NCBI RefSeq assembly: GCF_900186985.1
Contig: NZ_LT906447.1
Location: 434,001 to 498,000 of the forward strand
Length of the DNA: 64,000 bases
Origin: Staphylococcus piscifermentans
Lineage (GTDB): Bacteria; Bacillota; Bacilli; Staphylococcales; Staphylococcaceae
Reading direction: 5' to 3'
The position numbers and the translations under genes were made by a program. This document shows, piece by piece, positions 23,383 through 32,384 of the stretch; position 1 is the first letter of the stretch; the number at the start of each line of letters is the position of its first letter. Below the pieces are notes generated by a model. That model had not been told where the DNA came from, ran no database searches, and saw nothing but the letters and a program-made list of their open reading frames with translations.

Positions 23383-23419
23383 AAAATGTATAGGGAGCGG
23401 AGTGGAGCCTATACATTTT
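23383..23419. repeat. Solitary TGTATAGG...CCTATACA hairpin
   Basis: AAAATGTATAGG (23383-23394) and CCTATACATTTT (23408-23419) form perfect 12-bp arms around GAGCGGAGTGGAG. The arms and the GGAG-containing centre match the repeat unit of the array at 59409-59681, 36 kb away. Confidence 0.7.
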
Positions 23420-23947
23420 ACTCCTTAAAGATGAGTAACCTTAATAATTATTAAAACTTAACTTATTGCACGCTGAGATGGTGGAGGAGAATATCTCATT
23501 ATGTGCCATTTCTTTAACGCACCAATAGAAAAAGGTTAAATAACAGTAAATAGTATTTATATTATATAAAGAATATGTGTCATAAAGAATAACGGTATAA
23601 AGAAGCTAACTCTATATTAAACCAATGTAAACTTTGTTAAGGTAATGTCAAATTTATGAGTTTTACATTAAAATATTGTTTTGTTAATTTTGTGATTGTT
23701 AAATAATAATTTTGATTATACATAATAATTGAATGTTTTTTAGTGGATAGACTATACTGTTAATAAATTGAAACATGGTATCAATACGAAAAGAAATATA
23801 GTTATGCTTATTAGATGATTAATTCAAAGATTCCCTATATTTATTTTTTTCGTTAATAGTGAAATTCGCAGGACAACTTTAAATACAATGTGTGCGTATA
23901 TGGCATGTTTACTTTTAATAAGATGAAAATCAAAGGAGAAGATAGGG
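23420..23947 (+). promoter_or_regulatory. AT-rich leader/promoter region of the polysaccharide operon
   Basis: No gene is seen in these 528 bp. A candidate promoter is TTGAAT (23729-23734), an 18-bp spacer and TATACT (23753-23758), which would leave a leader of about 185 nt. AAGGAG precedes the first gene. The very low GC content differs from flanking genes. Confidence 0.45.
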
Positions 23948-25153
23948 ATGCAAATACCATTTAGTCCGCCGCAAATATCTGAAGATGCAATTGAGAGTGT
24001 TGTTGAAACGTTAAGAAACGGATGGATTACAACGGGTCCTAAAGCAAAACAATTCGAAGAAAATTTAACAGAATATATGGGAACTGAAGGCACAGTGTGT
24101 ATGAATTCTGCTACTGCCGCCCTTGAAATGACCTTACGTTTATTAGGCATCGGGCCTGGCGACGAAGTGATTACTTCTGCCTATACATACACAGCTTCCG
24201 CTTCTGTTATTCATCATGTAGGTGCTGAAATTGTATTAGTAGATACGCAAAAAGATTCTCTGGAAATGGATTACAATCAATTAGAAGACAAAATTACAAA
24301 GAATACCAAAGCTATTATTCCAATAGATATTGCTGGTCAATTATGCGATTATGAAAAGATTTTTGAAATAGCTGAACGAAAACAAAACTTATTTTCTACG
24401 CAAAATAAAATACATCAAATATTAAACAGAATTGCTGTTATTGATGACGGCGCACATTCTTTTGGCGCTCAAAAAAATGGAGTGCCTAGCGGTCGCTTTG
24501 CTGACTTTACAACTTTTTCTTTTCATGCTGTAAAGAATTTGACTACAGCTGAAGGCGGGGCAGTGACTTGGACTAAAGATTATTCTCAATATGGTATAGA
24601 TATTGCTAAAATCTTTGAAGTTGCAATCTTGCACGGTCAAAGCAAAGATGCACTTTGTAAAATGCAAAAAGGAAACTGGGAATATGATATACAAGAACTA
24701 GGTTATAAGTTTAATATGACAGATATTAATGCCGCTATAGGGATAGATCAGTTAGATAAATATGATGACAATCTTAAGCGTCGAAAAGAAATCGTGGAAT
24801 ATTATGAAGCGCATTTAAATCCAGAATATCTAGAAACCTTAAAGCACTTTGACAATGAAAAAGAATCAAGTTGTCATTTATTCTTAACGTGGATAAAAGG
24901 TATTACTGAAGAACAGCGTAATAATATTATTACACGCTTAGCTGAAGAAGGAATTGCCACAAATGTACATTACAAACCGCTTCCTCTTTTTACAGCCTAC
25001 AAGAATTATGGATTTGATATTAAAGACTTTCCGAACGCCTTTGCACATTACCAAAATGAATTGACGTTACCGCTGTACCCTCAGATGACAGATGAAGAAG
25101 TAGGATATGTTGTTAAAAAGGTGAATCAAGCAGTCAGTGAGGTCTTAATATGA
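23948..25153 (+). CDS. DegT/DnrJ/EryC1-family aminotransferase
   Basis: 401 aa PLP enzyme of the sugar aminotransferase family. The PLP lysine is K196 in FHAVKNLTTAEGG; DDGAHSFGA holds the cofactor-binding Asp; the N-terminal NGWITTGPKAKQFE is typical of PglE/WbpE-type UDP-4-keto-sugar aminotransferases. It would install an amino group on a nucleotide-activated keto sugar. It is the first gene of a tightly packed operon (4-bp overlap with the next gene). No 4,6-dehydratase gene is adjacent, so the keto sugar must come from elsewhere. Confidence 0.85.
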   Translation: MQIPFSPPQISEDAIESVVETLRNGWITTGPKAKQFEENLTEYMGTEGTVCMNSATAALEMTLRLLGIGPGDEVITSAYTYTASASVIHHVGAEIVLVDTQKDSLEMDYNQLEDKITKNTKAIIPIDIAGQLCDYEKIFEIAERKQNLFSTQNKIHQILNRIAVIDDGAHSFGAQKNGVPSGRFADFTTFSFHAVKNLTTAEGGAVTWTKDYSQYGIDIAKIFEVAILHGQSKDALCKMQKGNWEYDIQELGYKFNMTDINAAIGIDQLDKYDDNLKRRKEIVEYYEAHLNPEYLETLKHFDNEKESSCHLFLTWIKGITEEQRNNIITRLAEEGIATNVHYKPLPLFTAYKNYGFDIKDFPNAFAHYQNELTLPLYPQMTDEEVGYVVKKVNQAVSEVLI

Positions 25154-26259
25154 AGAAAATATTAATTTTAGGTGTAGCGCCCGTTCAAGCAGAAGCCATT
25201 GAAAAACTGAATGATATGGGTTATGAAACCTTTGCGATTGCGATGAAAAAAGATGGACCAGGTGCAGATGCAGCGCAACACTTTGCAGAAATTAATATTA
25301 TCGATGAAGCGGCGGTTTCTGAATATATTCGAGAAAACGATATTAATGCAGTATATTCTGTCGGGTCGGATTTAGCCATGCCTGTAGCTAACAAATTGTC
25401 TGAAGAACTAGGTTTACCGCACTTCGTAAGTTATGAAACTGCCTACGCTTGCAATCATAAAGATGACATGCGTAATCGAACGAAAGGCATCTCAGGAGCG
25501 GTTCCTTTTGAAATAACTGACGAAATTAATCATCAAACAGCTATTGAATACCCAGTATTTGTAAAGCCGACAGATGGGCAAGGACAACGTGGTATTTCTT
25601 TAGTAGAATCAGAAGAGGAATTACCTGCAGCTATTGCTAAGGCAGTGGAACACTCAAGAGAAGGCGCTGCGATTATTGAACGCTATATAGAAGGTTATGA
25701 AATCAGTGTCAATGGTTATGTAGTGGATGGACAATTACAATTTACTTTAGTTTCTATGCGTGAAACTTGGCCTCAATATCCTGGGTTGATTCATAAACAC
25801 GTTATTGATCCGGAAATTGACTATCCTATGGCCTCGATTGAAAGTGCAATCCAAGCACATTTAGAAACACTGCATATCGATAATGGACCGATTTACGCGC
25901 AAGTAAAAGTGATGCATGACGAAGCATTTATTATTGAAATTACGCCTCGATTTGATGGTTGCCATATGCATAAATTGATTCAATATTATAATGAAGATGA
26001 TTTATTGGAAAAAACATTTAAACATCTTTTAGAAGATGAACAACCTATTTTTACAAATGAAGAAAAAGTTAATCCTTTTGTGTTAGAGTTTATGTGTGAA
26101 ACGCCCAATCAAAAAATTGATTATACACAATTTATATCACCAAAAGGAACAGTAGAATCCTACCGTTATTACAACCAAGGAGATACAATTCGCCCGGTAA
26201 ATGGCGTTTATGATAAAGTTGGCTTCTTTATTTATCCTTTGAAAAAGGAGGAAAACTAA
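25150..26259 (+). CDS. ATP-grasp ligase, carbamoyl-phosphate-synthase-like
   Basis: 369 aa. N-terminal pre-ATP-grasp Rossmann-like part (MKKILILGVAPVQAEAIEKL), then the ATP-grasp fold (YPVFVKPTDGQGQRGISLV, IIERYIEGYEISVNGYV) and the metal-binding end FIIEITPRFDGCHMH. Such enzymes form an amide or ester bond through an acyl-phosphate. Located between an aminotransferase and an epimerase in a polysaccharide operon, it may couple an amino acid or other carboxylate to the new sugar amine. That is inference. It overlaps the upstream gene by 4 bp and abuts the downstream ATG. Confidence 0.78.
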   Translation: MKKILILGVAPVQAEAIEKLNDMGYETFAIAMKKDGPGADAAQHFAEINIIDEAAVSEYIRENDINAVYSVGSDLAMPVANKLSEELGLPHFVSYETAYACNHKDDMRNRTKGISGAVPFEITDEINHQTAIEYPVFVKPTDGQGQRGISLVESEEELPAAIAKAVEHSREGAAIIERYIEGYEISVNGYVVDGQLQFTLVSMRETWPQYPGLIHKHVIDPEIDYPMASIESAIQAHLETLHIDNGPIYAQVKVMHDEAFIIEITPRFDGCHMHKLIQYYNEDDLLEKTFKHLLEDEQPIFTNEEKVNPFVLEFMCETPNQKIDYTQFISPKGTVESYRYYNQGDTIRPVNGVYDKVGFFIYPLKKEEN

Positions 26260-27171
26260 ATGGCCTTTCGAATTACAGGAGGCACAGGTCTTTTAGGACG
26301 TTACTTTACTGAGTTACTAGAGGAACATCATGAAGATTATACAATACTGTCACGCCAAGCGGCTCATCTTGACCAGCAATCGAAACGTATTCAAACTGAT
26401 TATTCTCAAGCATCTTTAGAAATGATTTTTCAAGAAGGTGACATTATTGTTCACTTAGCAGGCGGCAGAGGGCCGAAGAAAGAAATCAGTGCTTATACTT
26501 CAGAATTGCAGCTGGCGCAAAATATATTTGATGCTGCCGCAGCCAAAAAATGTAAGAAAGTGATTGTGGCTTCTTCTATCTCTGTCTATTCAGAAACTGA
26601 AACCTTGCCATGGCAGGAAAGGGACACAGTTGAAACGATACCTAAGTCGTTATATGGATTGAATAAAAGATATATTGAAATGTTAGCAGAATATTATACA
26701 GTTCATTTTGGTTTGGATATCACTTGTTTACGCTTTTCACATTTATTCGGCGCTAACGAACAAAATAATTACATGATTAATTATTTTATGCGCTTAGCGT
26801 ACTTAAACCAACCACTCACAGTGATGGGGGCGAGCAATGTGAAACGAGAATTTCTGTATGCTAAAGATGCCGCACAAGCAATTTGGCAAGCGAGTCAGTA
26901 TGAAACGAAAGCCTTGATTTTGAACGTCAAAGGCAGTGAAACTTTGACCAACCTCGAAGTGGCTGAACAGATCAATAGAGCGTTTGCAAACCAGGCACCG
27001 ATTGAACGCAAAGACGAAGATGTTAAAGATTTCTTTGCGCCTTCTTATATGGATGGTGCGCGAGCTGAAGCAACTATAGCTTATGCACCGCAATACGCTT
27101 TTGGCGAAGCCTTGCAAGAAATATATCACGAAATGGAGCTGCTTGACGATGAAATACCAGAAAAATATTAA
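26260..27171 (+). CDS. NAD-dependent epimerase/dehydratase (extended SDR)
   Basis: 303 aa, starting directly after the preceding TAA with GGAGG upstream. The Rossmann motif is ITGGTGLLGRYF; the SDR catalytic elements are SSISVYSE (Ser) and YGLNKRY (YxxxK). It acts on a nucleotide sugar (epimerisation, reduction or dehydration). Together with the aminotransferase and ATP-grasp genes it probably builds a rare amino sugar for the exopolysaccharide. Overlaps the sugar transferase gene by 23 bp. Confidence 0.8.
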   Translation: MAFRITGGTGLLGRYFTELLEEHHEDYTILSRQAAHLDQQSKRIQTDYSQASLEMIFQEGDIIVHLAGGRGPKKEISAYTSELQLAQNIFDAAAAKKCKKVIVASSISVYSETETLPWQERDTVETIPKSLYGLNKRYIEMLAEYYTVHFGLDITCLRFSHLFGANEQNNYMINYFMRLAYLNQPLTVMGASNVKREFLYAKDAAQAIWQASQYETKALILNVKGSETLTNLEVAEQINRAFANQAPIERKDEDVKDFFAPSYMDGARAEATIAYAPQYAFGEALQEIYHEMELLDDEIPEKY

Positions 27172-27739
27172 ACGTGTATTAGATGTAGTATTGTTTCTCG
27201 TATTATTGCCGATACTCTTATTAGTAGCTTTACCTGTCGGCCTGGCGATTAAAGCAGAAGATCGCGGAAGTATTCTCTATAACGGGAAACGTCTTGGAGC
27301 AGGCATGCTTCCATTTAAGATGCATAAGTTCAGAACCATGAAAGAAAACGCAGCTGATATTCGTAATGAAGACGGGAGTACATTTAACAGTGACAACGAC
27401 CCGCGTGTTACACGTATTGGCAGCTTTTTAAGAAAATCCAGTATAGATGAATTGCCTCAGCTTTTAAATGTTTTAAAAGGAGATATGAGCTTCGTAGGAC
27501 CGCGTCCAAGTCCGCTTGGCAATGAAGAACGTTATCCTGACTATTATAAAGAGAAGTTTCATGTGAAACCAGGCATTACAGGCTTAACACAAGCTTTGCT
27601 CAGAAATAGTGCTTCTATGGAAGAACGTATGCGTTTAGATGCATTTTATGCACAAAATGTCGGCTTTAAAATGGATGCATTTATTATTTATAAAACGATA
27701 GCTACAGTCTTGTTGCAAAAAAATATCAATCAGAAATAG
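27149..27739 (+). CDS. Initiating sugar (phosphoglycosyl) transferase
   Basis: 196 aa from ATG 27149 (GGAG 10 nt upstream); a longer reading into the epimerase gene is unlikely. One N-terminal membrane segment (VLDVVLFLVLLPILLLVALP) is followed by the monotopic PglC-type domain: FKMHKFRTMKENA, DPRVTRIGSFLRKSSIDELP with the catalytic Asp-Glu pair, and SFVGPRPS. It transfers a sugar-1-phosphate from UDP-sugar to undecaprenyl phosphate, starting the repeat unit on the inner membrane face. Confidence 0.88.
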   Translation: MKYQKNIKRVLDVVLFLVLLPILLLVALPVGLAIKAEDRGSILYNGKRLGAGMLPFKMHKFRTMKENAADIRNEDGSTFNSDNDPRVTRIGSFLRKSSIDELPQLLNVLKGDMSFVGPRPSPLGNEERYPDYYKEKFHVKPGITGLTQALLRNSASMEERMRLDAFYAQNVGFKMDAFIIYKTIATVLLQKNINQK

Positions 27740-27756
27740 AAGGGGAAGGAAACCAT

Positions 27757-29028
27757 ATGCATAAAGAATTGATTCTGTTGACGAATTATTTCCCTTATTA
27801 CAAAGGCGAGGAATATTTAGAAGAAGAAATTAATTATCTTGCAGAAGAGTTTGATCACATTACGGTGATTCCTACGATGGTAAGCCCATCCATGCAATTA
27901 ACACGTACTGTTCCGGGCTCTGCTACTGTTTTGGATCTGCCTTTTCCGCAAGGGTTGAAGGATAAAGCAGTGAACTTTCTGAAGACGGCGCCGCATATTA
28001 TATTGAATCGCAGCCGTTTGCAAGGGATTGGTCAGAATGCAGGTTCGCTCAATCCTTATAAATGGTTGTATAATCTGTACTTTGAAGCGCGTACAGATGC
28101 CATTTATTATGATTTGATTCATTCGGGTTTGCTGCCGGAAAATGATAAAGATACTCAATTGTACCTTTATAGTTACTGGTTCTATATTACCGCCAACTTA
28201 GGTACCAAATTGAAATATGAGTATTATGGCGACACTTCAATTCCGTTGATTTCTCGGGGCCATGGTTATGATGTTAACGACTATATCAAACCCTTCAGCT
28301 TCTTGCCTATGCGTAAAGGAATGTTGTCGCGGGTCGATACGCTTTATCCTGTATCGGATACCAGCAGTCAATATTTGCAGAAGAAATTCCCGAAATATGC
28401 TGATAAGATAGAAACAAGACGTTTAGGGGTCGGAAAGGGAGATTTCCAAGTTTCTGAACGCAATCCGATGCTGATTGTGAGCTGTTCGACGATTCGTCAG
28501 TTGAAGCGGTTAGATGTCATTATCGATGCTTTGGCGAAATTGAAAGAAGCGGGTTATGTGTTTAAATGGGTACATATCGGTGATGGTCCTGATACGGAAA
28601 AAATTAAAGCGCGCGCTGCAGAAAAATTGAATGCAGATGAATATGAATTTATCGGTCGTCTACCGAATCAAGAGGTGCGCCAATGGTATCATGATCATAA
28701 TCCTTCACTGTTTGTGAATACTTCGGAATCAGAAGGGGTGCCGGTTTCAGTCATGGAAGCTATGGCCAATGCGATTCCAGTTGTTGCGTCAGACGTAGGA
28801 GGCACTGCAGAAATTGTGAAACCTGAATATAATGGCTTGTTAATCGGTGCTGATTTGAACGTGGATGCAACAGCCTCTGCGATTGAAGATTTTATTCAAA
28901 TGTCAGATGAACAGTATCTGCAATATGCTAAAGGTGCTTATCAAAGCTGGAAAGATTTGAGCGACTCAGAAACACTCTATACCTCTTTTGCGCAAGCATT
29001 AGTCGAGAGAGGACAAGATTGCAGATAA
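27757..29028 (+). CDS. Glycosyltransferase family 4
   Basis: 423 aa, GT-B fold. The C-terminal half carries the GT4 donor site: VSCSTIRQLKRLDVIIDAL, HIGDGPDTEKIK and NTSESEGVPVSVMEAMANAI, where ExxxxxxxE binds the nucleotide sugar. A retaining transferase adding a sugar to the lipid-linked repeat unit. Separated by 17 bp from the initiating transferase. Confidence 0.85.
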   Translation: MHKELILLTNYFPYYKGEEYLEEEINYLAEEFDHITVIPTMVSPSMQLTRTVPGSATVLDLPFPQGLKDKAVNFLKTAPHIILNRSRLQGIGQNAGSLNPYKWLYNLYFEARTDAIYYDLIHSGLLPENDKDTQLYLYSYWFYITANLGTKLKYEYYGDTSIPLISRGHGYDVNDYIKPFSFLPMRKGMLSRVDTLYPVSDTSSQYLQKKFPKYADKIETRRLGVGKGDFQVSERNPMLIVSCSTIRQLKRLDVIIDALAKLKEAGYVFKWVHIGDGPDTEKIKARAAEKLNADEYEFIGRLPNQEVRQWYHDHNPSLFVNTSESEGVPVSVMEAMANAIPVVASDVGGTAEIVKPEYNGLLIGADLNVDATASAIEDFIQMSDEQYLQYAKGAYQSWKDLSDSETLYTSFAQALVERGQDCR

Positions 29029-29295
29029 CTTAGTGAGATGCGAAGTGCGGCATGACGGCATGGGCGAGGCAGGTTGGGAATTAGTGGAAAATTGTATCGA
29101 ATGCAAAACGCAATGTATGAATTAAAATTTTTGTTTATGCGAGAAACAGAAGACCCTAGTTAGAGGCAGAATCAGCTATTTATAATATAGCTTCACCTAT
29201 GATAAAACCAATAAATTTTCCTTAATAATGATGTAAAGCAGCCTTTGAATGCTAATTAAAAATAAAAAGTAATGAATCAGTGAGTAGGTGGGAGT

Positions 29296-30744
29296 TTGGC
29301 TAGAATATTTAGATGGAGCTTACTTGGTGCAGCAGTGATAGTCCTCGCATTGGGAATAATATTCTCAAATATTAATCTGCTGTTTAGTGCGCTCTTGTTA
29401 TTTTTTCTGAACAATATTATATATGGATTTGAATCGTTTAAAAGTCGAGTCATTTTCTTTATGTTTAATGTAACTTTCTTTGTTTTTTTAATAGGAAGAA
29501 TGTTTGTCAGCCAAGTCTTCCACTACAAAGAAAAGGAATTTAAAATATTAGGAACATACTTTACGGATCAATCTACAATTATCAATATTTTGATTATGTT
29601 GAGTTTAAGTTTGTTCTGTTTATACTTAGGTTATGCATTATTAGATCGCAATATTCACCGCAGTTTCAATCGTTTTATTCCTGAAGAAACGGATTATATT
29701 AAAAATATTCGTACTATCAGCTTAATTGTCTTTACGGTTGCAATTGTCTTTAAATTGATTTATTTAGCTGATGCCATTCAAGCATCACAAACACAAGGTT
29801 ATTATGCCTATTTTTCAACCTTTAAATCGAGTTTGCCAGGGCCGTTAGTTTTAATCAGCAGAATGTTCCCAATTGCTTTTTTCGTCTATTTGGCAACATT
29901 ACCTGCTATTAAACGTGCTTGGATTCCGATTCTTGCTTACCTATTTGTAGATGGTTTATCCGTTTTAACAGGTTCGCGTTCTGATTTTATGTTGGACGTG
30001 TTGATTCTGTTTATCTATTTCTGCTACCGAAATCAAATTGCAGAGGAAACGCATACGTATAAATGGTTTGGAAAGAAGACTTTGATTACAGGTATTATTG
30101 CAGCACCTGTGCTCTTAGCTTTAATGAACTTTGTAGGAAATAACCGTGGCAGTACGTCGACTAGCAGCAATTCAGTGCTGGACTCTTTAATGTCTTTCTT
30201 CTTTTCCCAGGGGATTAGTGTAAACGTAATCGGTTATACGATTGAAAAAGCAAAAGAAATTCCAGATAAAATTTATTCAATTGGACCTTTAACAGAATAT
30301 ATAAAATTCAATATCTGGGGGAATTTGACTGGCGGCCAAGGAGGGTGGTCAGGTCAATCTGTAGACCGTGCATTGGAAGGGTACCAATATTCTCATACGA
30401 TTTCTTATGTCATAATGAAAGATTTGTATTTAAAAGGTGTAGGTTACGGCTCAAGTTTCGTAGCTGAACTGTATCATGATTTCGGGTACGCCGGTATTAT
30501 TCTCGGCAGCATGATTATTGGGTTATTAATCGGATGGTTTACTAAAATGCTGACATCTAAGCATATTATCGTGATTGCAATTGCTTTAATTATGGCTAGA
30601 ATGACTTTATTTATTCCACGTGCCAGCACAATTGCATTTATCATCGATACATTCTCACCAGCGAATATCTTCACAGCTATCGTGATTTTTGCCGGCGAAC
30701 GTGTGTTACGACCTTATCTCAATCGCAGAAGGAAAAAATCATAA
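29296..30744 (+). CDS. Oligosaccharide repeat-unit polymerase (Wzy-like)
   Basis: 482 aa, TTG start with AGGTGG 5 nt upstream. About eleven hydrophobic segments and a long external loop (about residues 275-380), the layout of O-antigen/capsule polymerases, whose sequences diverge widely. Position between a GT4 and a flippase supports the role. A 267-bp gap without a gene precedes it and shows no clear terminator. Confidence 0.72.
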   Translation: MARIFRWSLLGAAVIVLALGIIFSNINLLFSALLLFFLNNIIYGFESFKSRVIFFMFNVTFFVFLIGRMFVSQVFHYKEKEFKILGTYFTDQSTIINILIMLSLSLFCLYLGYALLDRNIHRSFNRFIPEETDYIKNIRTISLIVFTVAIVFKLIYLADAIQASQTQGYYAYFSTFKSSLPGPLVLISRMFPIAFFVYLATLPAIKRAWIPILAYLFVDGLSVLTGSRSDFMLDVLILFIYFCYRNQIAEETHTYKWFGKKTLITGIIAAPVLLALMNFVGNNRGSTSTSSNSVLDSLMSFFFSQGISVNVIGYTIEKAKEIPDKIYSIGPLTEYIKFNIWGNLTGGQGGWSGQSVDRALEGYQYSHTISYVIMKDLYLKGVGYGSSFVAELYHDFGYAGIILGSMIIGLLIGWFTKMLTSKHIIVIAIALIMARMTLFIPRASTIAFIIDTFSPANIFTAIVIFAGERVLRPYLNRRRKKS

Positions 30745-30759
30745 ACGGGAGCTAATAGT

Positions 30760-32307
30760 ATGAATCAAAGAAGAGCTGGAGCAATTATATCCTACATATC
30801 CATATTCGGTAATATTTTAGTAGCGGTGTTATATACACCTTTCTTCATCCGTACGCTCGGAACTTCCGAATATGGATTATATAATTTAGTCCTTTCATTC
30901 TTAGTTTACTTGAATATTATGGACCTTTCATTCGGGAATACGATTGCTAAATATTTATCACAAAACCGAGTCAACGGCTCTAAAAAACAAGAGTCGCGTA
31001 TCCTCGGCAATATCTTGAATATTTATTTCTTATGCTCGCTCATGATTGGTTTGTTGGGCGTGATTTTGTATTTTAATGCAGATGCTATCTTCGGTCAGTC
31101 TCTTGGACCGAAGCAATTATCAGAACTGAAATTGATGTTGATTTTTATCATTATCAATATCATGATTTCATTTTACCCAGGTATCTTTAATGGTATCTTG
31201 CAAGCTTATGAATATTTTGCGATTGCAAAAACAATGCTGCTCATTCGCGTCATAGCACCTTCTATTATTGCGACGCCATTTTTATTAATGGGTTATGGGG
31301 CAGTGACAATTATCGTTATCACTTTAAGTGTTAACTTTTTAGTCTTAGTGCTTGGAATGATAATGTGTCGTTCACGTGTGCAGATCAAATTTGATTGGCG
31401 CGGTTCTGTAAACCTTACGAGCTTAATTCAGCAAAAGGAATTAAATGTTTATCTAGGTCTCGTGTTGGTCTCGATTGCGATTGAGCAATTGACTTTAAAC
31501 TTCGGCCAAATGATATTAGGTGCCATTAACGGTACAGTTGCAGTTGCGATATTTGTCATTGCTGTTCAGTTCGTTAAGATTTTCCAACAGTTTGCGACTT
31601 CTATTAACAATGTGACCTTCCCGAGATTTTCCATGTTAGTAGTCGAGGGAGCCGATAACCATATGTTATTAAATGAAATGACGCGTGTCAGCCGGATTCA
31701 ATTAATTGTATTAACATTTATTTTATCGGGCTTTGTCATTTTTGGTGAAAATTTTATTGTGATTTGGGCAGGCCCTGATTTTAGACCTGCATACATTATG
31801 ACAGTAGTATTAATGTTTACGATTACCTTCCAGCTTTCGCAGTTGCCGGCTGTCAGTATTATTCAAGCACATAACCGCCAGACATTTCGTTTTATTGTCT
31901 TAGCAGCAACCTTGTTGATTGCTATCGCAGGAGCAGTGATTACGGCACCGCAATATAGTGGTTATGGTGTCTCATTATCAATCGGTGTCTTTAGTTTCTT
32001 AGGTTATACTTTGATTATGAATGTGTACTACCACCGAAAAATTGGGTTGGATATGCAGAAGTTTTGGCTGGAAATGGGTAAAATCTGGTTGCCGATGATT
32101 GTGATGACTGCAATTTACTATTTTGTTTATCAATGGATAGCTGCACATTTCGGCAAAGGTTTAATTATTTTAGGCCTCAATATTATTGTGTATTCACTGC
32201 TCTATTCTGTCGTATTATGGACTGTAATTATGAGCAACAGTGAAAAGAAAATCGCATATCATATTCTTAACCGCTTTAATCCTAAAAAAGGAAGTAAAGC
32301 ACATTAA
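30760..32307 (+). CDS. Polysaccharide flippase (Wzx/MATE-like)
   Basis: 515 aa with about fourteen membrane segments. N-terminal GAIISYISIFGNILVAVLYT and FFIRTLGTSEYGLYNL are typical of the polysaccharide export family. It would translocate the undecaprenyl-linked repeat unit for polymerisation by the upstream Wzy-like protein. Last gene of the operon, ending at a bidirectional terminator. Confidence 0.85.
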   Translation: MNQRRAGAIISYISIFGNILVAVLYTPFFIRTLGTSEYGLYNLVLSFLVYLNIMDLSFGNTIAKYLSQNRVNGSKKQESRILGNILNIYFLCSLMIGLLGVILYFNADAIFGQSLGPKQLSELKLMLIFIIINIMISFYPGIFNGILQAYEYFAIAKTMLLIRVIAPSIIATPFLLMGYGAVTIIVITLSVNFLVLVLGMIMCRSRVQIKFDWRGSVNLTSLIQQKELNVYLGLVLVSIAIEQLTLNFGQMILGAINGTVAVAIFVIAVQFVKIFQQFATSINNVTFPRFSMLVVEGADNHMLLNEMTRVSRIQLIVLTFILSGFVIFGENFIVIWAGPDFRPAYIMTVVLMFTITFQLSQLPAVSIIQAHNRQTFRFIVLAATLLIAIAGAVITAPQYSGYGVSLSIGVFSFLGYTLIMNVYYHRKIGLDMQKFWLEMGKIWLPMIVMTAIYYFVYQWIAAHFGKGLIILGLNIIVYSLLYSVVLWTVIMSNSEKKIAYHILNRFNPKKGSKAH

Positions 32308-32310
32308 AAA

Positions 32311-32342
32311 AGAATCTTGCCCGAGAGCGAGATTCTTTTTTT
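32311..32342. terminator. Bidirectional terminator
   Basis: AGAATCTTGC (32311-32320) pairs with GCGAGATTCT (32327-32336). T-runs flank it on the plus strand and A-runs on the minus side, between convergent genes. Confidence 0.85.
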
Positions 32343-32384
32343 ATAAACTGCATGAAATGAGGTCGGCAGTTTTGCAAACAATTT

